Source: Lutraria lutraria (Eukaryota; Mollusca; Bivalvia; Venerida; Mactridae). Taken from it: a DNA stretch of 64,000 nt. The stretch is from positions 29,600,830-29,664,829 of the forward strand of contig OZ026833.1 in assembly GCA_964023205.1 (NCBI GenBank), given 5' to 3'. Positions 32,816 through 44,366 of the stretch are shown here, one piece after another (positions within the stretch are counted from its first letter, which is position 1; every line of letters begins with the position of its first letter). The position numbers and the translations under genes were made by a program. Below the pieces are notes generated by a model. It did not search any database and was not told where the DNA came from. It saw nothing but the letters and a program-made list of their open reading frames with translations.

Positions 32816-34775
32816 GGCAAAGTATACACAACATGGCCATTTAAAACAAAATGGTGGATAAATAAATACAATACAATAACAACTGTGAAATTCATCAGTC
32901 TAAAAATAATAGTATTACATAAATAAAATTTATAATCATACATACTCAATATAAGAATAACCATGCAATGCAAACCAATACCAGGGATAACACAAAAAAG
33001 AGGAAAGGATTCCTCTTATTTCTATTGTGTTCCCTAATATTGGCAGCATGACACAGAAAGTCATGTTATATTTATAAATAAACAGCAAATAATTAACCAA
33101 TGCTCAACTAAACATGCCTTCAATTCAGAAATGATTTCAGAAATGATTTTGAGATCAGATATATCACAGTCAAAGTGTTTATCACATTATTGAGACTAGA
33201 GATCACAGAATTTGTCAGCCAAGCTATAAAACTGCAATAATAAAAACGGATAAATTACTCTGGTAGCACTATCAATAAAAAATAACATGTTATACAATTG
33301 AAACTGGTTAAAAATAAAATACTTTAAAGAATTAATTAAAATGATAATTAAATGGCCATTAAATGGGCTTTGACGGCATGTTTGAACGTGTGGGAAGATT
33401 CAACATCCCTAAGACGATGAGGAAGACCATTTAACAGAACAATACCATTAAAAGCAAATGATTTGAATCGACCTGTGTCACTAAAAGTATAACTGCTGTG
33501 AATAGAATTATTCGAAGGAAGTACAAACACACTGGGTCTAGTACAACTGCCATGTATATGAGTAAGGGGTACATAATGTTCCTTAAGATATTCTGGGGCT
33601 GTGTCTGACTTTATCTTATGTACATGACAGAGAGTTATCTGATCCACTCTCTGTGATACAGGTAACCAGTTAAGAGACTTAAACTGCTCTAACCCAACAT
33701 GAGACCTACTATCCTTGTTCAAAACAAGGGGGACCAATTTGTTTTGGGTAGTTTGAAGCCTGATTTTCCAACTGGGGTACCAAAAAGAACACACATAGTC
33801 AAAATTACACTGGACTAATGACATAACCAAAAGTTTCCCGGTATGAAGATCCAAAAACTGACTCTTCCTATGCAAGTATTTCAAACGGGCATTTGACTTT
33901 GTAACCACTGATCTAGCATGAAAGATTCTGGTCCAAAGTTGCACCAAGATTCTTAATTGAACTGATAGCCTGAATATCTATACCATTACAAGAAACATTT
34001 AAAGTGCTATGTGACCTTAATTTAGGTTTATACCCGAAGACAATGGACCCTGCCTTGCCAAGGTGAAGTGAAAGCTTGTTATGAACAAGCCATTCACTTA
34101 CATGTTTCAATTCCTCAGATAAGTTCAATATCGGATACACTTTTACCGTGGACAAAGATCCAAGAGTCGTCAGCATACAATAATAGTTTGTTACTGACAG
34201 CAGCTGACATGTCATTAACATAGATTAAAGATAACAGGGGGCCCAATATGGATCCTTGGGGTACCCCACAGGTGACAGGAGCTTGACTGGAATGAACACC
34301 TGATACATCAACTCGCTGATGTCTATCAGATAGATATGATTTGAAGTTCAAAGGACAGCATCTGAACTGAGGCCAATCACATTCAGATTCATTAATAAAA
34401 TACGTGTACTATGATTGACCGTATCGAATGCCTTCTGTAAGTCAAGAAGAACCATTCCAACCATGTTACCTTGATCCATTTGAAATGTAATGAAATCAGA
34501 TAGATGGATAAGACAGGTATCCGTAGAAAATCCACGTCTAAAACCAGACTGAAAACTGTATAAAATCTTTTTCTCATTCAAATAACCTTCCATTTGATCG
34601 TATATGACCCTTTCAAAAACCTTGGAAATTATACACAAAATAGACACTGGCCGATAATTACCAACTTCGGTATTGTCATTCTTCTTATACAAAGGGATAA
34701 CCCGGACGTTTTTGAGATCATCGGGAACAGAGCCCTGAATGATAGAAAGATTGACAATATGAGTTAAGGGACATG
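32816..34775 (-). mobile_element. 5-prime-truncated non-LTR retrotransposon (CR1/jockey-like)
   Basis: Reverse-transcriptase homology runs along the minus strand in several shifted frames. From right to left: an N-terminal RT segment before 34,692 (DDLKNVRVIPLYKKND), NYRPVSIL and SKVFERVIYDQM, then SGFRRGF and DLQKAFDTVNH (palm) to 34,348, GVPQGSILGPLLSLIYVNDM and the catalytic YADD (34,115-34,351), and the thumb and C-terminal region (33,348-33,947, ending near HTFKHAVKAHL). The endonuclease part is missing, so the copy is 5-prime truncated. An AT-rich 3-prime tail extends to about 32,816. Frameshifts make it inactive. It is present only in unit 3 and therefore inserted after the units separated. 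Confidence 0.9.
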
Positions 34776-34859
34776 CTATAACTGTTCAAACCTACAGGGG
34801 ATACCAGCTAACCAAGTGGCCTAATTAGCACTTATTTAAGGTACATACGAACTGACATA

Positions 34860-35766
34860 GGATTTCAACCACTTCACAATAGTTAAAGATTTAGGTATGT
34901 CACAACCGATTAATAAAACACGATGCTTCTCGTAAATTCTATCAAGAGTCATAATGTAGGCACATACATATCTATAGTCCCAGTCCCATAAAAACACGGA
35001 TGGGCACATCAATTCCCGGACTCTACACGGCAGCTACACGGACCACCCCGGATGTTGCCATCTCCCCGGACACGGCAGTTTTGAATATCCCAAAACTGCC
35101 GTGTTGGCCTCCTGGAGCACAAACCGGGACATCCCTGGACGTTCTAGGACTAACAGTGATCGCCGCGGAGCGACATGGCGGCTATACGCTTCACATGCCG
35201 GATCGTGCCGGGTGAGATCCGTGTTGTCCCGACACCCATATGGGACTGGGGCTTGAAATAAGGATTGATCTATAAGGCGTAAATGAATTGTTTATTTCTA
35301 GTTACATGCTCATTTAAAATAGGATATGGATTTTTATTATTCTTGAAAGCGTGTATAAAAAGGTAAAAGATGAAACATATGATAATTATATTGTTCCTCA
35401 AGTCTAATTGAAAGTCTAGGGCCGCGGTGAAAATTAGGGTAGGTCAGGTAACCTGATACAAACTATTGTTGCGCAGGTTTGTTCATGACGATCTGGTGTG
35501 TTTATAATATCAACTAGAGCAGCTCTTTGCTATACCAATATATCATTCATGAACCTACTATGAAATACAAGGGTGAACTATATCTCCATTTAAAACGTCT
35601 CGACTCTCCTGATGTATAGTTCATTAAAATAATTAATAGGGATACCTTTAAAGATTCCCAATCACTTGTTCGCAGGTTTAACTGTTTAAGAACAATGCAG
35701 TATAAATGTACATGTGTTTATTACATATGATCAGCTTATATAGTTCATATATGGGTTATACAGGAT
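34860..35766. other. Unit-shared spacer between TLR and PhyH, unit 3
   Basis: Matches 18,290-18,720 of unit 2 and parts of 8,200-9,800 of unit 1, interrupted by a GC-rich palindromic insertion at about 34,976-35,253. The left end would contain the 3-prime UTR of PhyH copy B. Confidence 0.5.
34976..35253. mobile_element. GC-rich palindromic MITE-like insertion
   Basis: A segment of about 278 bases, clearly GC-richer than its surroundings, has near-inverted ends (AGTCCCAGTCCCATA against TATGGGACTGGGGC) and an inner perfect hairpin cggcagttttg...caaaactgccg around 35,075. The matching places in units 1 and 2 lack it. A 71-codon plus-strand frame inside it is a by-product of its base composition. 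Confidence 0.75.
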
Positions 35767-38700
35767 CTATTCGCAATACAATTTCCATTTGTCTTCATTA
35801 CCAACAGGAAAAACAAAGTCCTTTCCAGAGAAGTCGGTATAGTTTTTACATTCTTTAATCTCGGAATCGGCAACCTGTAAAAATAAGGAAGTATAACTTA
35901 ATAAACATATATGTAAATAAGCCACAAGCCAAGTCCATACTTTCAGGCCCTTTTTAGCAAAATATAAATCATTTACCGACAGGCAGTTTTGAACCTCGTC
36001 AGTGTTACTGGATACTGTATCAGTTCTAACAGTATTCTCCGCAAGTAACAAATCAACTTCTCCACTTGAATTACTCGTATCATTAAGGATGGACGATCGG
36101 TCTCAGACATGATGTCATTTACCAAATTTCCATTGTATACATGTGCTGCACGCAGTGTTCAAACACACGAATAAGAGGTCCAAAGACCTGACGCTTTCCA
36201 AATTGATTTAACCATGCGGAATAATGTAGTATTTGAACCTATTAGATGACTATTCACGAATCAAGTTTAGATAGCATTGGCATAAGTCTTGGTTTTGAAA
36301 CATTTACCTTCTCTATAGGGATGTACTGTGGATAACTGTGTTTGACGAATGAAGAGTTGCTTTTCTTATTGTAGCCAGCAAGAAACGCCCATCGTCTCAT
36401 GTCAGAATCGTTTGGTTCACTTGAATGCAACATATTGCCATGTTTAAATAAAGCATCTCCTGAAAGAAAACATTACATGAGTTGTATGATGATCCTCAAC
36501 TACGTTGACCTTTAGTTTCATTGGTAGATACTACATAACCAAACGTGATGGTTTATCTCAAGATTCTGTATTTCTTTTGAGATCAAAAAAGAGGAATATT
36601 TGGACTGGTATCAAGACAGAAGCTTTAGAGTCATCTTTGTCTGTAACCTAGCAGCAATAGCTAAGCCTTTTCAATAAATCAAGTACTTAATACCCATTTC
36701 AAACAAAATAAACAAAACATTTTAGTAAGACTTTGTAGGGGTCTACTATTAACAAGTAATTTACTATCCATCATAATATATTATGGTCTTCTCTTGCCTT
36801 TATTTCAAAAATGCATGCAGACTTCTACACATTCGAACTGCACCGTTTGAGTTTTGATGTCACCATCTAACTCGCATAGTTCCGTTCAAACACATCCACA
36901 GTGTGACGTAACACATAATAATTATTTACATTAAGTAACTATATATCTCACCTACCAGGTTCCATCTCACAATATAAATGTGGACACACTTTATTTAGCT
37001 GTTCCATACGATCAGGGTCAGCCTGCCATTGAAAAGTTCCAGTACCTGGAACATGGGTGACACGTCCACATTTGTGGGAGCCCTTCAATAACTGTACAAC
37101 ATAAATAGCATTGAAAAAAAACTGTTTTTTTGTAATATCAGTATGAACTGTTGAATATACAAGACATTATTGCAAAGGGTTGATTCAAACAGAAGTAACT
37201 GCAATGTGGATAACCCACGTGACTTTTGACGTCACAAATGGGTATTGCTTGAAGCATTTTTACACAATGTCAAGAGCATGAAGCTGTAAATATTCTTATT
37301 CCGATTTCAATTTTCGCGACACATATCGCATGCTAAGCGGAAAAGTATGCATGTTACACGTACAGTTGTCACTTCTTTGTATTCCGTACAGTGTTCGTGC
37401 AACATTCGCGTCAAATAAAAATAAAACACTGGCTATTTGCTGTACCCGAAGCATTTACTAGTAGCCGCGGCCGTGGTTTCCGGTTTCTAGTGGAAGGGTT
37501 AGACTACAGCCAGGAACAATTGTTAATTAACGGTGTTAAACCGAAATAAATAAATACATGTAATCGTTTATACTAGTATATGTATGGATAGATTGCGATG
37601 TTAAACGAGGTTAAAAATGTTGTAAGTACAATGTAATCTACATGTACGAGATGATAGGTGGACACTTAAAATGGTATACCACCGACGTCCTCTCCTAGAT
37701 AGAACGTTAGTGAGAGATGGGAGGAAATGTCAACTGGGCACATACAGATGTCGACCTCGAGCTGAATCTCGAAATGAACCGTACCTTATACTACTGACAA
37801 AGATAACTTGAGAAATTCAAACCAGCAAAGACACACCTACTTATACGGTACCCGTGTAATACATGTCATAGTATATAAACCCCTGTTTTCGAGGTTGACA
37901 ACTTAAAACTTGACAACAGGCTCCCAGCCCAAGTCTTTATTCCTTTCTAAAAGAATTATGGTTTTAAAGTACCTGTAGACAACTGTTTTGTTTTGTTACT
38001 TTATCTAGTGGAATCCATACTGTGATCATATCCGGGAATAAATTCTGTTTGTACCAATACCTGAATGTACACAGAATAGATTAACACTGTATTACCATAT
38101 TGTGTTGGTACACTGTAACATAATCATGTCACGTATATATTTCATTTCAAATATAAACTAACCACTGGTGTGGCACACCAGTTAGGCCTTGAAAATGACT
38201 GGTTGCAGAAATCCTAAAATTTTAACTATCCAGGCAAATAACATCAATGGTTATTGGTTAGGTATTAAAATACACTGTCTGAATATTGCCATCTATTTAT
38301 GTACATACTCATATACCGAGTTACACCAACCTAGCCTGAAAGGCCATATTTTAACTATTTCCGTTACCAAAGTAACTAAAATTTTGACCTGAGGGGAAAA
38401 TCATTTACATAATATCTACATTGCAAGTACTCAAATACCAAGTTTCATCAACTTGGCTTAAATAGTATTTAAGTTATCTCAGGATATAGATTTTGTGGTC
38501 ATATTTGACATTTCCGTTAAAATAGCAACCACAATTTTGACCTGAGGGAAAAGCTAACGACGTGTATAATCCACATTGCGAAAATTCACATAACACGTTA
38601 TATAAATCTTTTTTTAATAGTTTATCGCGGGATCCAGTTAAACACGGACGGACGGACGGACGGACGTACTAATAAGACGTAAATTATGGGGATATGCCTT

Positions 38701-41700
38701 TGTATTGGTCTTCTTTCGATGTTATCATTTCCTCAAGCGATTTTCATTATCATTTCAACTCACCATGCCAAATTGTTCTAACCCTACCCCACAAGTGCTC
38801 CCGGGTGTGTCCGGACAGACAGACAATCAGACGGACGAACGGACGGACAAATGAAGGGCAAACCTATGGTCCCCAGTGTAAACATCAAAGTGCTGCTTTA
38901 GCAATGTTTTTGATATTAACCGTATGTACGTATTTAATGGATTTCAACGCCTTATCCTTTGTACTGTTGTACAAATTGTATGCAGTAAAGTAACATGGCG
39001 CTAGTGTTAAAATCCGCTTTTGATAGATATCAGAGATTACCAAAGTTTAGGAAGTAACACTTTCCTACTAATTGTTCTCTACCGAAAACACAATGCTTAG
39101 TATAGCATACATGTTCGATTGTCTAATTTCAACAATAACAGTATATATTAAATTCCGAGTATTGAATTGATCGGTTTCATGATACCTTGATACCGATGCT
39201 TATCAACGTCATGCAATGTGTACACATAGGAAGTCAATAAGTTTCGATATTCTTAATATAAACTGCTGCAACTTTTCGTTCATTTTTAATTACACTAGTA
39301 AATATCATGCCCGATGCTACATGAAAAGCCCAAACTACTATTACGTTCTTGCGATCATGGTAATTTATGTTCATAGAACAGTAACAAGAATATACGTGTT
39401 CATAAAATCGCGATACTTTAGAAAAACTCATTGTACTGTACAGTTAATTGATCTAACAGCAAAAAAATTAATAAGTTACCCATAATCTTGGTGCCAGTCG
39501 TGCCTTCCTCCTTCCCGAGCATTCTTTAACATGAACATACTATGGTAATGATAAGCTTCGCCTCCAAGTAGCTGAAATTTTTGAACGGATTTTAAAGTGC
39601 TTCATATATGTTTGGCATTTTGACTTGAAATTGTTAAGGTATTCAAGGCATATTTTTGAAACTGAACAATAGTTCGGCGCGCATGAATTTTGATCCGGAC
39701 CAAAGAACCACGTTGTTCTTCATCCGTCTTAAACTACTTCACGTTTCATATTGCTTAACAAGACTATGCAAGTTCAGTTTCTATGAGTACTTTCAGTACT
39801 TTGATAAATGTAGTATTCTAGCCCATAGTCTTCAACACTTTAGTCCAATAAATGAGAATCATACAAAGTAATTATTGAAATAAGAAGAGTGATTTCGATT
39901 GACCTTGATCTCAGTATAAATATACCAGGTAACCAATGCCTGCATTAATGCAGGCACCAATGTCACGGACAGATTAGATTCGTCACTTGCTTGTTTATTG
40001 AAAAATCTGTGCACACATTGGTGTTACGTCTACTTGAGAAACTCTCGGTGTGAATAGATAGATACAGTAACTGCTTAACAGATGAAGGGTCAACCATATT
40101 GTTATCACAATATAAACATGAGACTATAAACTTTATTATCAATTGTGAAATTTCTAGTTTTACTTCAAACCTCTTCAACAGTGTTGACTATCTTCTCTGA
40201 TCTGTTCAACATCCCCGTGACGTCATTTCCGGGATGATTGTAAACAATGCGAATGATTTTCTTACCATCTGATTCGTGTGTCTACAATGCATAATTTTAT
40301 TTATTGTTCTTTATTGTTCTATGTTTCTGACTGTATTCGATACATGTTGCTGGGGCTACTGCATAAAACAACGTTAAACAACAGATAAAGTGTTTGTTTG
40401 CTATAGAACGCCATAGCTGTCTTTTGTAAACGCATGCCATGTTCACTAGTTAGTCAATGGAATATGCCAACTTCTCTAGACATCATGTTATAATGTTAAA
40501 CCGAAGTGTTAAATTGTCTAAATGCTATTTGAATATAATTTATAAAATTGTTGTTGACAATGTGAAGTTCAGAAAAACGTAGTGATGTGAGTTCTCGTAA
40601 CTTACATACTAGAGGGACAGAAATAATTATGAAGGTCATGCTGAAATAATGTTGACATAATGGAGTCGATGTCAGTAGAAAAGTGTGAACACAAATGGGC
40701 CTATGACAGTTTGCGTGTCCGTCTAATTGCAAAATGCCAAGTGTCAAAATCTGTAAATTCAAGTTAAACATCTGGAGCTGTTAGTATAACTTTTGACATG
40801 TGAGAGTAAATTACCTGTATTTTTCTATTCTAATAAGGTTATTTTGTTGAGGAAAACGACAGAAAAGGATTTTGATTTTTTCTCCAAAATTGAAAAAGCC
40901 ATTTTAGTAAAAACCACGAAGATTGAGCCCAACGAAAATAAATGAAACCACAGTATGTCTATACGTAATGTTAAATTGTCAATATACCATTTCAATATGT
41001 CTATTTGTAATGTTAAATTGTCTAAATACCATTTGAATATGTCTACATATAATGTTAAATTGTCAATATATCATTTGAACATGTCTATATGTAATGTAAA
41101 ATTGTCTAAATACCATTTGAGAGGTTCACGTGTTCTTTGACAGTTTAAAATGGCATTTAGACATATTCAAATGGTATATTGAAAATTACGCATTTGGGTT
41201 TAACAATATAACGTAATATCTAGAGAAGTTAGCATGTTCCATTGACAAGTCAACATGATAGTGTTAACAAAAGACAGCTATGGCGTTCCATAGTTTGCCA
41301 TTCCCACATTATGTCTCAAAATTGTACAAATATAGATTTAGGTCTTACCAGACACAAGTAATCGTAACTAATCGGACAGTTCCGTTACTGAACTGTGTAA
41401 GGTAACACATTTTGGTTATGCAGTTTCCGGTCACTACTTTTCCAACTCTAGGTACTCGTTCGCGATTGATAAAATGGGCATCGGGTTCTCATTGAAAGAG
41501 AAACAGGTAGCTTCAGTTGTTTGATTCCTAGGGTCAACCATGATGGAAGGTAGCCCGTGAACCTCAACAACAAAATGACGGCCTGCCTACTATGCCCGAG
41601 GCACTATTCTTTAGATTAACGACGAGGACTTCCGATTGAGACACTAGAAGATTTCATCATACCAACTCGTACAATAGCTTGGCGTAACCTATGCCTGTAG

Positions 41701-44340
41701 ACGTTTTAATCGCTATTTTTATAACCAGATGAATTAATTAGTGCTGGTCAAACCACCAAAGCTTATATTTACCCTAAATGTAACACTTCACGGTAAGAAA
41801 ACTAAAACGTTGTTAGACAAACTAAATAATCAAGTAGTCGGTATTTGTATTTAACACATTGAAAAAAATAATTTTGTGGGATAGACTGATAGCTTTAATA
41901 GGGCTAGGACGTAAAATGTCTTAGTCATTTTATGCAATACGTCGTAAGTTTGCTGTAAACATGTAGTTAAACAGAAGCTCAGAAAACCTATTTTCACTCA
42001 TAACAGGGTTAGCAGATTTGATAACCGTTGTATAATTGCGTACAAACAACAACTGAATAACAGACATACGTGAGTCCCCTGTTTTAATCAGTACTAAAGC
42101 TACTGCAAAGCTACCCCATAAAATTTAAAGGTGGAGAACAATTTAACATATCTTCAGTCAAATTTGTCACGAACTGTTTGGGCCTCGTCCCGGGTTCGAA
42201 CACACAATTTCTCGATCAGTAGACCAACGGTCTAACCACTGAGTTTACCGAGCGGGCTACTAAAGCAATAATACCTCATATCCATGTTTTAGTATACTAT
42301 CCGGTTCATCCAGAACTTTCATCATCTGTGACAATTCTTCAGCGTCTAAAAAGTTCCTATAATGATAATACATTACAACAGTTAATAATCACCGGTCACA
42401 TTAATACAATGTGTTTACACTTTCTTAATTCTTCAGAACTGACTTGGCATGTTATTTTCCCTATCATCATTGAGGGATAGCTTATAATAAAATTCTTTGA
42501 TTGATCATTATTTTCATTAATTTTTGTCGATAGAATCACTGTAAAAAACAATATGTGTTACGTTGCAAAACGTTGTGTTCTAGTTGACTTAATGTATCTG
42601 GCTTGGATGTCAGGTCAAATCAAGTTTCACCAATTTATAGATTTTAAAACGAAACCATAGTTATACACTAAAATAAACCCAATGTATTAAGTGCATTCCA
42701 AGTAATTTGAGACAAATATTACATTTGATTGGTCTTCTATAAACCAATATCGCACGTAATTTACAAATTAATAATTAGTAATATATTACAAAAAGGAGCC
42801 TATATGACTATAAATGCATAAAGCAGGGAACTATTCCTCAGATCTTTGATAACGTTCCCCGTTCGTTAGATACTTGACTTTAAAGAAATTCCGTACCCAG
42901 AACCCCGCTGTTTATTACGTAATACTCCATGGATAAAATATAAAAACAAGTATCTGACTCACTGTCACCTAGATTAACATTTCCGCTACAAAATACCGAA
43001 AACCGCATTGAAATCCGTCATCAAATAAGACGGCACTGTTAATTCGAAAATGACAGCAACTGTGTTTTTTAAGCTGAGCAATTAACAATTAAAGTGTCGG
43101 ATCATTATCGTCTCATGAATTCAACGAATTTGACACACCCCATTCAATTTTGATAGCCAGTCAAAATCGCTTATGTTTACGGTTCAATAATTGAAACCAC
43201 ACCCAGGTTTGATGTCTGGCAAGAGATTTTATAGCACATTTTTGTCATTAATGAATCGATAGTATCATATCGTACCAATACAATGCACATTACGTTAGAG
43301 ATGTTCAACGCTGTCGGCTGATAAGGAAAGTCGATAAAGGGGTGCAGTATTTATCGCAATAAGACACTATTTTTGAGCGTTCGGTTAGAATTTTTTGTTG
43401 CTTGATATTAAAGTATGATATTTAAAATATCCTTTTACGTTATTTTTGTTATTTTAACCAATCCCGATACGTTAAATTAATCAAAATGTAGCATTATAAT
43501 GAGTATTGTTATATTACACAATAGTGCCTAATAAAAGAATCAAAACTATGCTGATTTTAAGGCGTTGTTTGTACATTATGTTCCTCATATTTTCATGTAT
43601 ACATGAAGCGAGAGAATAAAAGGATTTTGACTCGTAAAACATTTAAGAAAACCAATAGGTTGGAAATTGAAGTCCAACCAAAAAAGACAAAGACTTCGTG
43701 AAAGAAATAATCGTTGATTTCTGTCTAAGCGAAACTTACTTTACTACAAGGAAACCATTTTCTTCATATTTCTTTTTCATCTCATCCGTAAGTTGAAACT
43801 TTCCGCTGAACTGGAATGCTAACATTAAGTGTAACAATCATCAAACTAATAAATACATGTATTTATATGTATTTTGGAGGCTTAGTTCAATGAATCAACG
43901 AATACAGTAAAATTTATTCAGAAATTTTAACGCCAAACCTTTCCACAAGATTATTGACCTTTGACTTACTCGTATACTAAGGTTCCTAGTATGCTTCGTT
44001 CATTGAACTAAATACGAATTAGCTTTGACAATCAAATCAGCTATCCTGAATATAGAGTATGAAATTATAAAGTTACAAAGTCCATTATTCAGAAGTATAG
44101 TTATTGAGGGGAATGGGAAAGTAGCAAGACACAAAATATAATATGTTAAAAACCAGATAGCATGAACCAACAAGAACAAAGAAATAATTAGTTCAGATAT
44201 TTTTGCAAACATGCCGCATAAATGTGTATGGAACGTAAAAAAGACCCCTGGTATCTTTTAACCATTTATAATCGTTATCATGTTTACTGCAAATTTTATC
44301 ATACATTATATTAAGCCACATTATGCTTACCGTCGACCAT
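35767..44340 (-). CDS. PhyH-family Fe(II)/2-oxoglutarate dioxygenase, copy B (nine exons)
   Basis: Exons, in order: 44,331-44,361 (ATG at 44,340), 43,740-43,818, 42,275-42,356, 40,171-40,281, 39,480-39,571, 37,973-38,060, 36,956-37,091, 36,308-36,459 and 35,767-35,874. All junctions have GT/AG ends and keep frame, giving 285 residues, near the usual size of the phytanoyl-CoA dioxygenase family (PF05721). The metal-binding facial triad is visible: H121 and D123 in WHQDYG and H211 in NMLHSSEP, with R222 eleven residues after the distal His to hold 2-oxoglutarate. Other family landmarks are [11 protein letters not shown] and YCEMEPGDALF. No peroxisomal C-terminal SKL-type signal is present and no leader is obvious, so a cytosolic place is likely. 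The substrate is unknown. It is tail-to-head with TLR copy 3 and the only complete PhyH gene in the three TLR units. An extra 5-prime exon cannot be ruled out, since exon 1 is open upstream of the ATG. Confidence 0.88.
36143..36232 (-). mobile_element. tRNA-derived SINE fragment in PhyH copy B intron
   Basis: Same fragment as 19,062-19,155 in copy A, at the equivalent place between exons 8 and 9. The B-box-like gtgtttgaac and the A-box-like ggttaaatcaatttgg are read on the minus strand. It serves as a shared marker of common descent of units 2 and 3. Confidence 0.6.
38640..38850. repeat. Dispersed repeat with GGAC microsatellite in PhyH copy B
   Basis: Counterpart of 21,480-21,770 in copy A: a (GGAC)n run at 38,646-38,668, the aattatggggatatgcctttg word, and a second GAC-rich run near 38,815-38,850. 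Confidence 0.65.
40401..41293. mobile_element. Foldback MITE with ~110-base inverted ends and inner tandem repeats
   Basis: The left end (CTATAGAACGCCATAGCTGTC onward to about 40,515) and the right end (41,185-41,293) are reverse complements over about 110 bases with few mismatches. Both sides are flanked by TTTG, a possible target duplication. Inside lie four copies of a ~42-base tandem repeat (40,950-41,120) and a fragment of another dispersed repeat (40,850-40,950). It lies in the intron between PhyH copy B exons 3 and 4. No transposase is encoded. Confidence 0.82.
40950..41122. repeat. ~42-base tandem repeat, four copies
   Basis: Four imperfect copies of a unit containing atgtctat, gtaatgttaaattgtc and taccatttgaa. 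Alternate copies are more alike (aaattgtcaatata against aaattgtctaaata), pointing to a two-unit step in its expansion. A plus-strand frame over it is repetitive by consequence. Confidence 0.85.
41420..41640. repeat. Dispersed repeat, inverted partner at 49,600-49,880
   Basis: Words such as gtcactacttttccaac, attgataaaatgggcat, ctcattgaaagagaa and tgcccgaggcac appear in reverse complement and reverse order at 49,600-49,880 inside PhyH copy C. The two copies are in opposite orientation about 8 kb apart. Confidence 0.65.
42045..42262 (-). mobile_element. tRNA-derived SINE (family shared with 60,118-60,375)
   Basis: The minus strand reads gcccgctcggtaaactcagtgg with ttagaccgttgg (A box region) and gtgttcgaacccggg (B box), followed by a body gtgacaaatttgactgaagatat and further agtactgattaaa. 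The same body follows a tRNA-like head at 60,118. Head plus shared non-tRNA body is the structure of a SINE. Confidence 0.8.
42590..43400. repeat. Dispersed repeat block 1 of 3
   Basis: This block in PhyH copy B intron 2 reappears at about 46,170-46,900 in the same orientation (tataaaccaatatcgcacgt, gttcgttagatacttgac, ctagattaacatttccgcta) and in part inverted at about 47,000-47,390. Such a block is either a mobile element without coding capacity or a local duplication. Confidence 0.7.
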
Positions 44341-44366
44341 TGTTGATAGCTCCGTCTTCAGCTGCA

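Noticed and set aside
35000..35215. 71-codon GC-rich plus-strand frame
   Set aside because: It lies wholly inside a palindromic MITE-like insertion and owes its openness to base composition.
40955..41140. Repetitive 61-codon frame (MSICNVKLSKYHLN repeats)
   Set aside because: It is the translation of a tandem DNA repeat inside a foldback element; AT-rich units that happen to lack stops.
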